Shown here in pieces: positions 57,465-64,000 of a DNA stretch of 64,000 nt (the first letter of the stretch is position 1; every line of letters starts with the position of its first letter). Source of the stretch: Luteolibacter rhizosphaerae. GTDB taxonomy: Bacteria > Verrucomicrobiota > Verrucomicrobiia > Verrucomicrobiales > Akkermansiaceae. Both the position numbers and the translations under genes were made by a program. The stretch is from NCBI RefSeq assembly GCF_025950095.1, contig NZ_JAPDDR010000019.1, positions 1-64,000 on the forward strand, in the 5' to 3' direction. The notes beneath the pieces were generated by a model. That model had not been told where the DNA came from and did not search any database. It was given only the letters and a program-made list of their open reading frames with translations.

Positions 57465-59543
57465 CTATTTTCCGGGCGCCGAGAGCAGCGCGTTCACCTC
57501 CGCCTCCCGCGTGCGCAGCGCCTCCGCCTCCTCGCGGCGACCGAGATTCTCATACGATTGCGCGAGCAGCCTGGCGCACCATGAGACGTGGTTGAGCAGG
57601 CCCTTGTGGCCGGGCATGGCGGCGGCTTCGTGCTCCGCGATGCGCAGGGCATCGGTGAAATAGGGCAGGGAATCTTCCGCCCGGCCGAGCTTTTGCAGCG
57701 CCACCCCCATGCGGAAGGCAGCGTGGGAATACATGTTGCTGTCGCGGCTGTAGTGCTTGAGCACGTGATCGTGGAACGCCGTGAAATGCCGCAGCATGCC
57801 CGGGTAGTCTCCCTGCGCCTCCGCGTTCGAGCCTTGGGACATGTCCAGCTCCGCCAGTTCACCGGCATAGATGACATCATTCGGAGTCTTCCCTAGCAGG
57901 CCGCGCAGGATCGCCTGCGCGCGGTCGTACTCCTCCCCTGCCTCCGGAGTTCCTCCCTCGATGTAGCCGAGCGCATGGCCGATCGCCCGATGCGCCGCCG
58001 CCTGCGCATGCACCGCACGCGTGTCCACATCGCGGGCAGCCAGAGCGTCCGCCTCTCCCAGCATGAGCCGTGCATCGGCCAGTGCCTCTGCATGTCGACC
58101 GCTCGCCATGCGATGCTCCGTGCGGTCGCGCAGCGCGGCGATTACCCGCAGCGCGCGCTCCGTGTCTTGAGGGGCGGCGTCACGAGCAGCTTCACAGAGT
58201 TCCAGCGCTTCCGTGTAGAGCGCATCGGCCTCCGTGTTCATCCCGCGCACCCCGATCACATCGCCCTTCACCACCAGCACATCGGCCAGCTTGAGCGCTG
58301 CCTCGGGAGTCCGCCCCGATTCGTCATAGGCCCGGCGGAAATGCTCCGCCGCCTTCTCCAGCACGGAATCCATCGCGCCCAGATTCCCGGTCGGCTCCAG
58401 TCGCTGTCGCAGATCCGTCAGCAGGAATTGCAGCAGTCCCGCCATGTGTTGCTCCGCGGCCTCGGCTGCCGCCCGGCGGGTTTCCGCCTCGCGCCGCGCC
58501 TTCCATGCCAGCACCGCGCTACCGCCGGTCACCAGCGATACCACCGCGAGCACCGCCACCACCCGCGCCCGCCGCACCATCTTCCGCCGCAGGGCCTGAT
58601 CGCGCAGCGCCTGCTGCCGTGGTCGGTCCGCGGCATGCAGGAAGGCCTCGCGGAACTTGCCCGCATCCGCATAGCGCCGCGCCGGGTCGGTCTGCAGCGC
58701 CCGCAGCACCACGCTGTCGAAGCTCGCATCCACCTCCGGATTTCTCAGCGAGGGCGGATCGAAGTTCCCGCGCGGCAGCTCGCCGGTCAGCACCTCATAG
58801 GCGAGCACGCCCAGGCTGAACACATCGCTGGCGGGCGATACTGCATGCGCGCGCGATAGCTGCTCCGGCGCGGCATACTCCGTCGTCCCCACCGTCGTGC
58901 CCGGGCGCGTCAGCCGCAGCGCCTCCGCCGCCTGCTCCGCCGTCAGGGCCAGACCGAAGTCGCCGAGCCGCGGTGGCCCATCCGCAGAGAGGAAGACATT
59001 CGCCGGCTTCACATCCCGGTGCACGATCCCCAGTTGGTGCGCCGCGTGCAGGGCATCCGCCACCTGCGCGATGAGTGGCACCGCCTCCTCCAGCGGCAGC
59101 TTCCCGCGCCGCAGCCGCGAGGCCAGGTCCTCGCCGTCCACGAATTCCATCGCATAATACAGATGGCCCTCCGCCGTCTCCCCCGCCTCATACACCTGCA
59201 CCACTCCCGGGTGCTTCAGGCTCGCCATCAGCCGCGACTCGTGCCGGAACCGCGGCGATAGCCCCGGCGTCTCTGCCAGCGCGGGCGAGAGCACCTTGAT
59301 CGCCACCCGCCGTTGCAGGTCCCGCTGCACCGCGGCGAAGACCGAGCCCATCCCGCCCTGCCCGATCAAGCGCTGCACCTCGTAGGCCGGCAGCATCGCC
59401 CGCGCCTCTTCCAGGCTCAGCGGCGGTCCCGCCTCCACATACGCCGCCGCGGAGGGACGCAGGCCCACCTGCAGCAAGGCCAGCGGATCCACGCCGCCTG
59501 GCAGGGAATCGCCGCCGGGGATCTGGGACAGTGACCGGCTCAT
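57465..59543 (-). CDS. membrane Ser/Thr protein kinase (Hanks type) with TPR-like sensor
   Basis: The 692-residue protein has a kinase domain (about 55-310): glycine loop GQGGMG 61-66, Lys83 in VAIKVL, catalytic HRDVKPAN 175-182, DFG 195-197 and APEQ 225-228. A membrane helix follows (about 327-347), then a ~340-residue alpha-helical region with TPR-like spacing (ALKLADVLVVKGDVIG; DALYTEALELCEAARDAAP; RMGVALQKLGRAEDSLPYFTDALRIAEHEA), presumably extracytoplasmic. It is divergent from an ECF sigma gene 83 bp away. Such pairs are common in this superphylum, where the kinase is thought to regulate the sigma factor. Confidence 0.92.
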   Translation of the reverse strand: MSRSLSQIPGGDSLPGGVDPLALLQVGLRPSAAAYVEAGPPLSLEEARAMLPAYEVQRLIGQGGMGSVFAAVQRDLQRRVAIKVLSPALAETPGLSPRFRHESRLMASLKHPGVVQVYEAGETAEGHLYYAMEFVDGEDLASRLRRGKLPLEEAVPLIAQVADALHAAHQLGIVHRDVKPANVFLSADGPPRLGDFGLALTAEQAAEALRLTRPGTTVGTTEYAAPEQLSRAHAVSPASDVFSLGVLAYEVLTGELPRGNFDPPSLRNPEVDASFDSVVLRALQTDPARRYADAGKFREAFLHAADRPRQQALRDQALRRKMVRRARVVAVLAVVSLVTGGSAVLAWKARREAETRRAAAEAAEQHMAGLLQFLLTDLRQRLEPTGNLGAMDSVLEKAAEHFRRAYDESGRTPEAALKLADVLVVKGDVIGVRGMNTEADALYTEALELCEAARDAAPQDTERALRVIAALRDRTEHRMASGRHAEALADARLMLGEADALAARDVDTRAVHAQAAAHRAIGHALGYIEGGTPEAGEEYDRAQAILRGLLGKTPNDVIYAGELAELDMSQGSNAEAQGDYPGMLRHFTAFHDHVLKHYSRDSNMYSHAAFRMGVALQKLGRAEDSLPYFTDALRIAEHEAAAMPGHKGLLNHVSWCARLLAQSYENLGRREEAEALRTREAEVNALLSAPGK

Positions 59544-59567
59544 GTCATGAATTCATCGCGGCGCGGA

Positions 59568-59617
59568 CCGATTTGTGACCTGAAAATCGGCGCCAGTCAG
59601 TTTAGAATGCTGCCAGT
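59568..59617. promoter_or_regulatory. repeat elements in the divergent kinase/sigma promoter
   Basis: An inverted repeat CCGATTT (59568-59574) / AAATCGG (59584-59590) with 9-nt spacer is followed by two direct copies of GCCAGT (59592-59597, 59612-59617), one of them just before the sigma start. Either could be a binding site or an ECF promoter element; both are close to the two starts. Confidence 0.4.
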
Positions 59618-59626
59618 AACCCCTCC

Positions 59627-60355
59627 ATGTCTTTCCCGCTGGAACCCTCAGCTCCCTTTCCGCTCACCCGCTGGAGCCTCGTGATCTCTTCATGCGGGCA
59701 GGACGAAGCCGCCCTTGAAGAGCTCTGCCGTCTCTACTGGCAGCCGCTCTACTCCTTCTGCCGCCGCAGCGGATTGAATATCGAGGACGCGGAGGATGTC
59801 ACCCAGCGCTTCTTCTACGACCTGCTGAGGAATCGTGCCGAGCTCTTGGAGGGAGCTTCACCGGATGGCGGCCGCCTTCGCTCCCTCTTCCTCCGCGTTA
59901 TCCAGCGCCGCATCGCCGATCACCGCCGCCAGGCCGGCGCGCTCACCCGCGGCGGGGGAAAGCTCCTCTCGCTCGATACGGAAGCTGCCGAGGCCGGACT
60001 CCAGGCCGTCGCCCCCACCGCCACCGCCGAGCAGGTCTTCGACCGCCAATGGGCGCTCAGCGTGCTCCAGCTCGCCCTCGCGCGCATGGAGAAGGACTTC
60101 GCCGCCACCGGCCGCGCCCATCACTTCGCCGCCCTTTCCCCCTTCCTCGATCTCGGCTCCCAGGAGCGCAGCTACGAGACCCTCCGCCAAGTCCTCCAGG
60201 TCGACGAGGTCTCCGCACGCCAGGTTGTGCATCGCTTCCGCAATCGCTTCCGCCGCCACCTTCGCAGCGAGATCGCCGAAACCATCGCTGATGCCGACGA
60301 AGACGCCATTGACCGCGAGCTAAACGACCTCTGCGCCATTCTCAGGGAGGGCTGA
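59627..60355 (+). CDS. ECF-type sigma factor (kinase-associated)
   Basis: The 242-residue sigma-70 family protein opens with FPLTRWSLVISSCGQDEAALEELCRLYWQPLYSFCRRSG, the characteristic start of PVC ECF factors; DAEDVTQRFFYDLL is sigma region 2. A linker and a divergent region 4 follow (YETLRQVLQVDEVSARQVVHRFRNRFRRHL). It is longer than a standard ECF (about 180 residues). It has no adjacent anti-sigma gene; instead a Ser/Thr kinase is divergently encoded 83 bp away. Activation by phosphorylation is likely by analogy with kinase-linked ECF groups, not shown by sequence. Confidence 0.88.
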   Translation: MSFPLEPSAPFPLTRWSLVISSCGQDEAALEELCRLYWQPLYSFCRRSGLNIEDAEDVTQRFFYDLLRNRAELLEGASPDGGRLRSLFLRVIQRRIADHRRQAGALTRGGGKLLSLDTEAAEAGLQAVAPTATAEQVFDRQWALSVLQLALARMEKDFAATGRAHHFAALSPFLDLGSQERSYETLRQVLQVDEVSARQVVHRFRNRFRRHLRSEIAETIADADEDAIDRELNDLCAILREG

Positions 60356-60368
60356 GCTGGTAAAGGAA

Positions 60369-60396
60369 AGCGCGCTCCCCTCCCGGAGAGCGCGCT
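60369..60396. terminator. hairpin between convergent sigma factor and PATR protein genes
   Basis: AGCGCGCTCCCC (60369-60380) pairs with GGAGAGCGCGCT (60385-60396) with one mismatch, loop TCCC. It lies between convergent stops at 60355 and 60424. It shares the GCGCGCTCCCC arm with the hairpin after secA and also lacks a T-tract. Confidence 0.5.
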
Positions 60397-60423
60397 GGGA
60401 AGACTCAAGGATCAGTCCTCGTC

Positions 60424-63400
60424 TCAGGGGGTGACCACCACCCGCAGGAAGCCTTTGCCGGGAGTTCCATTGGAACCGCCCAGGCTGAAGGTCTTCCAGA
60501 CATAGCCGGAGGGCAGCGTGATACCCGCAGGCGGCACCGCCGTGGGCACCACGTTCACCGTCTCGTTGAAGGCGCTCAGATTGAGGCTGCCTTCGACGCG
60601 ATAGCCGTAGGTCGGATCGTCGGAAGCAGCGCTCTTCGAGGTTGCGCCCGTGAAGGTCCCGGTGCCGCTGCGGACCGCGATCGTGAGCAGAAGCTCCTTG
60701 TTCGTGTCGCCGTCAGCGTCGCTGTCGGCCACGATCGGGAAGACCTTGGCATTGTCGCTGCCGCTGGCGGGATTGCCGCCCAAGGCGAACTCCGCTTGGT
60801 TGCTGAAGCCGTCCTTGTCCGGATCATCGCCCGGATCGCGGTCGCCCACCGGGATCGAAGGATAGCCCGCGATCCAAGTGCCGAAGGCCGACCCGCCCGG
60901 CACTGTGAGCACCAGGTCGTTCCCCACCACGGCCACCGTGCCGCTCAGCCCGCTCAGGTTCACCACCGTGTCCGTGAGGGTGCCGCCGCTATGCCCGGTG
61001 ATTCCATTGGTCGTGCTCACCAGGGTGTAAGTCCCGGGTGCAGGCGTGGCGGCCGCACTCAGGTCCAGTATGTCACCCGCGGCATTCAGATCGAGCGACA
61101 GTACCGAGCGGGTGGCTTGCGCGCCCGGTGTGGCTGCCACCGCCAGCGCATGATGAGCTCCCGCGGCGATGGTCAGCGCACCGCCGAAGTCTCCGTTCCC
61201 GCCCAGCGTGGCACCGGGGGCCACCGTCACCGCACCCGTGGCCGCCGGCGAATCCCCGCTCGCGATCAGCGTGCCGGCGTTCACCGTCGTCGTCCCCGTA
61301 TAGGTATTTGCTCCGCTTACGGTCCAGGTGCCGGCGCCATTCTTCGTGATGCTCGCCACCGCGGTGGGGCTCAGATCGGAGAGCACACCGCTGAAGGTGT
61401 TCGCATCCGTGGAGCTCCCGGTCAGGATGATCCCTCGCGTGGTCTGCGCCGCGGCGATCGTGATGTTACCGGTCAGCTTCAGTGAGCCGCTGTCGGATTG
61501 GATGACCGATCCTCCGCCCCCCGCTGTCAGGGAGATGTTGCCTTGAATCGTATTGTCCCCTCCCAGGTTGCCGATCGCGTAGGGTACCGTGGCACCGCTG
61601 GTGCCATCGTTGCTGGTCACGAAGTTCACCGTCGGAGGAAGCGTGATGCCCCCTTGCAATTGGATGCCCGAGTTACGGTTCACCGCAGTTACTACGCTGG
61701 TCCCGAGAGCATTGCTGTTCTGCAGGTTCAAATAGGTCGGATTTCCCGCGCCGCCGTTGATGTTCACTGCGCCTCCCAGCGAGTTCGTGCCGGTCAAGAC
61801 CAGCGAACCGCCGCCCACCGTCGTCACGCCGCTGTAGCTGTTATTACCGGTCAGCGTCAGGGTGCCGGTGCCCGGCTTGTTGACGCCGAGTGCTCCGGTG
61901 CCGCCATTGGAGAGGACTCCGCTGAAGGTGTTGCTTCCCACCACGTTCACGAACAGCCAGCGCTCGAAGTTCGCCCCGTTGGTGATCGTGCCGGTGCCTG
62001 CCAGGCTGGCCACCGTCAGGTCGCCCGTGCTGTTCGCATCCGGCGCCGTCGTGCGGTTGATCTGGAGCGTTCCTCCCGCCACGTTCAGCACGCCGTTCAC
62101 CACGCTCGAGGCGCCGCCTGCTCCAGTGCTCGTCAGCGCCAGCGTGCCGGCACCCGCCTTCGTGAAGCCTTGGTTTGCCGCCGTCTTCAGTTCCCCCACG
62201 GCCAGCAGGTTGGCACCCACCGTGACCGTGCGATCACCGCTTCCGCCTGTAGTGGCCGTGCCGGTACCCATGTCCAGATCGTTGCTGCCGGTGAAGGTGA
62301 AGTCACCGTTCCACGTCTGGGGGATGTTGGTCGTGAAGGCCACCGCCCCACCGCTGGTGTTGTTGATGGTGCCGCCATTGATCACCACCGCACCCACTCC
62401 GAGCGCGGAAGCCGTGTTCAGGTTCAGGGTGCCCGCATTCAGCGTCGTGCCGCCGTTGTAGAAGTTGGTCACGTTCAGCGTGACGCTACCCGTGCCGCTC
62501 TTCGTGAGCGTTCCGCCGGCGATCCCGAAGCCTCCGCTGCTCGCCATGGTGTAGTTCACCGTCGAGTTGTTGAAGACTGTCGTCGTCGGGATCACGTCGC
62601 CTTCGTCGATCTGCACCGTCTGGTTGCTTCCCGGCGTGTCGTTGAAAACCACGTCGTCCGCATCCATGAAGTCCGTCGCCGCATTGTTGGAGGTTTGCTT
62701 CCAATTCTTCGCCCCGGCGATCGTGTTGAAGGTCCACTGGTTGTTCTGCAGTCCGGTCCAGTAGATCGAGGTGCCGATCACTTCCAGAGCGATCGTGTTG
62801 CCGTTCATCACCAGATCGCCAAAGGATTGGCGCGCTCCCAGCAGCGGACCACTCGCCACGTTGTAGTCGAAGTCGTTGATGTCCGCGGAGGGGAAGGAGC
62901 TATAGCTGATCAGGTTATTCAGCCCGTTGGTCCATGGCCCGGTCCGCGTGATGTTCAGCAGGATGGCGTCGTTGACGCCCGAGGTCGTTAGCGTACCCGC
63001 CGTCAGGCCGATTCCCGTGGCGGCGCTCGGCAGGTTCACCGTCGCCACCCCGGCGAAGTTCAGCGTCCCGATGTTCGCTGCCGTCGTCCCGCTGCCCACG
63101 ATCGCGCCTGAGGAGTCCGCCACGTTCACCGTGCCGTAGCTCCCGGATCCATCCACCATGCCCAGCGTCAGGGTCACGGTGGGTGTCGCCGCCACGCTGC
63201 CCGTGTGGGTGAGCCTCGCATCCGGACCGTCCACCGTGATCCCGCTGCTGCTGTTGATCGCCCCACTGCCTTCCAGTCGCAGGGTTCCGCCGTTCACCGT
63301 GGTGGCACCCGCATAGCTGTTGGCCGCGTTCAACACCATCGAGCCTCCTCCTGTCTTCGTCAGCCCGCCGTTGGAGATCACCCCGGAGATGATCGCATCC

Positions 63401-64000
63401 GGCTCGATCGTCGTGTTCGCCACATCCAGTACCCGCGTGCTGCCGCCCAGGCTCACCGGCCCGGAGAAGATCATCTGGTTGTTGAAACCCGGGATGCCGA
63501 TTGTGAAGTCGGCGGCGAAGGTCGCTGCGTTGCTCAGGGTGCGGGCGGCAAGCCGCGGCACGATCACACCGCCGTTCACGGTTAGTGGTCCGGTGCCGAG
63601 CGCCGAGTTGTTGCCGATGTGCAGCGTCCCCGCATTCAGCGTCGTCCCGCCGCTATACGTATTCGCGCCGTCGAATCTCAGGCCCCCGCTACCCGCCTTG
63701 ATGATGCTGTTGGCGGTGGTGCCATTCGCGATCACACCCGTGGAGGTCAGGACCGCCGCGCCATTCGTGGTGATGGTCCGGCTCGTGCCTGCTGCCGTGC
63801 CCAAAGTCACCGCTCCGCCACCCAGACCCAGATCGTTCAGGTTGCTGCTTCCCGCCGTGCTGAAGCTGAAATCGCCATTCCACGTCTGTGCCGTGTTGGT
63901 CAGTGTCAGCGCCGCGCCGCTTGTGTTGTCCAGCGTGCCGTTGTTGATCGTGAAGGCCGCGTTCCCGAGCGCGTTCACACCACCCACGTTCAGTGTGCCG
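60424..64000 (-). CDS. PATR-repeat surface protein, N-terminus beyond the window
   Basis: At least 1190 residues; the frame is open to the window edge (GTLNVGGVNALG at the boundary) so the true start and signal peptide lie outside. It has many PATR-type units: LTKTGGGSMVLNAANSYAGATTVNGGTLRL, LTKSGTGSVTLNVTNFYNGGTTLNAGTLNL and GVNKPGTGTLTLTGNNSYSGVTTVGGGSLVL in part, about ten in all. The C-terminal ~190 residues hold the shared module: TWIAGYP, DPDKDGFSNQAEFALGGNP, a beta domain and terminal GFLRV. No outer-membrane barrel. It is probably a large cell-surface beta-helix protein. Confidence 0.85.
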   Translation of the reverse strand, partial: GTLNVGGVNALGNAAFTINNGTLDNTSGAALTLTNTAQTWNGDFSFSTAGSSNLNDLGLGGGAVTLGTAAGTSRTITTNGAAVLTSTGVIANGTTANSIIKAGSGGLRFDGANTYSGGTTLNAGTLHIGNNSALGTGPLTVNGGVIVPRLAARTLSNAATFAADFTIGIPGFNNQMIFSGPVSLGGSTRVLDVANTTIEPDAIISGVISNGGLTKTGGGSMVLNAANSYAGATTVNGGTLRLEGSGAINSSSGITVDGPDARLTHTGSVAATPTVTLTLGMVDGSGSYGTVNVADSSGAIVGSGTTAANIGTLNFAGVATVNLPSAATGIGLTAGTLTTSGVNDAILLNITRTGPWTNGLNNLISYSSFPSADINDFDYNVASGPLLGARQSFGDLVMNGNTIALEVIGTSIYWTGLQNNQWTFNTIAGAKNWKQTSNNAATDFMDADDVVFNDTPGSNQTVQIDEGDVIPTTTVFNNSTVNYTMASSGGFGIAGGTLTKSGTGSVTLNVTNFYNGGTTLNAGTLNLNTASALGVGAVVINGGTINNTSGGAVAFTTNIPQTWNGDFTFTGSNDLDMGTGTATTGGSGDRTVTVGANLLAVGELKTAANQGFTKAGAGTLALTSTGAGGASSVVNGVLNVAGGTLQINRTTAPDANSTGDLTVASLAGTGTITNGANFERWLFVNVVGSNTFSGVLSNGGTGALGVNKPGTGTLTLTGNNSYSGVTTVGGGSLVLTGTNSLGGAVNINGGAGNPTYLNLQNSNALGTSVVTAVNRNSGIQLQGGITLPPTVNFVTSNDGTSGATVPYAIGNLGGDNTIQGNISLTAGGGGSVIQSDSGSLKLTGNITIAAAQTTRGIILTGSSTDANTFSGVLSDLSPTAVASITKNGAGTWTVSGANTYTGTTTVNAGTLIASGDSPAATGAVTVAPGATLGGNGDFGGALTIAAGAHHALAVAATPGAQATRSVLSLDLNAAGDILDLSAAATPAPGTYTLVSTTNGITGHSGGTLTDTVVNLSGLSGTVAVVGNDLVLTVPGGSAFGTWIAGYPSIPVGDRDPGDDPDKDGFSNQAEFALGGNPASGSDNAKVFPIVADSDADGDTNKELLLTIAVRSGTGTFTGATSKSAASDDPTYGYRVEGSLNLSAFNETVNVVPTAVPPAGITLPSGYVWKTFSLGGSNGTPGKGFLRVVVTP

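Noticed and set aside
61498-62991. A 497-codon plus-strand frame over the PATR protein
   Set aside because: Repeated Gly/Thr codons on the other strand create long open frames; the product is compositionally biased and unrecognisable.
60424-64000. Repeat structure that could suggest a CRISPR array
   Set aside because: The repeats are degenerate, in frame and translate to PATR beta-strand units; there are no fixed-length spacers and no cas genes.
1-64000. The word TGTTAG/CTAACA recurs, often in YTGTTAGR context inside Leu-Leu-Glu codons
   Set aside because: About 16 copies were counted by eye. A rough estimate from base composition gives a similar number, and TTA codons also occur in other contexts, so it is not evidence of an uptake or Chi-like site.

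Overview
The window looks like chromosomal DNA of a Verrucomicrobiota bacterium, probably Verrucomicrobiaceae (Luteolibacter-like). The reasons are the high GC content, the rarity of Shine-Dalgarno sites before starts, a multidomain beta-propeller/cytochrome c protein of the type known from Planctomycetes and Verrucomicrobia, two giant autotransporter-associated beta-strand-repeat proteins, an ECF sigma factor paired with a Ser/Thr kinase, and a SecA with large insertions. The genus is inferred; no rRNA or tRNA gene was seen.

Layout. 1-127: right end of an IS3-group insertion sequence. 220-5736: a secreted alpha/beta hydrolase carrying a SAM-hydrolase-type C-terminal domain, a five-gene cassette of small proteins (DUF899, DUF1428, PhnB-like VOC, SRPBCC, YCII), a GH43 glycosidase and a lipoprotein. 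6160-15700: M48 membrane protease, YkgJ-type Cys-cluster protein, an SGNH/propeller/HEAT/cytochrome c protein, HAD-IIA phosphatase, a tandem nucleotidyltransferase and a Coq4-like protein. 15707-18836: translationally coupled EamA transporter, argD and argF on the minus strand. 19115-21696: lepB, a squalene/phytoene synthase and a lipoprotein. 21960-27492: a beta-strand-repeat surface protein, then a cytochrome c plus beta-propeller dehydrogenase pair. 27552-34553: purine nucleoside phosphorylase, coiled-coil lipoprotein, panE-like reductase, esterase and a matrixin-type metalloprotease of about 1150 residues.

34683-37030 holds two regulator modules with clear palindromic operators: HxlR with an azoreductase, and TetR with an HPP-family membrane protein. 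37097-42556 is housekeeping: rpsA, hisG and a 34-residue bS22/mS38-like ribosomal protein, followed by a VWA membrane protein pair. 42534-46776 (minus) is an overlapping operon of GH16, HD phosphohydrolase, flavin reductase and dihydrouridine synthase. 47095-53040 carries three different flavin-dependent halogenase-like oxidoreductases around a CPA2 cation/proton antiporter; this is the best candidate here for an undescribed system. 53211-57180: a WYL-only protein, a gene-poor stretch and secA. 57465-60355: divergent kinase/ECF sigma pair. 60424-64000: a second beta-strand-repeat protein, cut by the window edge.

Three otherwise unrelated large secreted proteins (21960-25040, 31110-34553, 60424-64000) end in the same kind of C-terminal module: a WIAG/DDW helix, an Asp-rich calcium-type loop with a following NxxEFxLG, a beta domain and a terminal FLRV. 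This looks like a common surface-anchoring or sorting tail.
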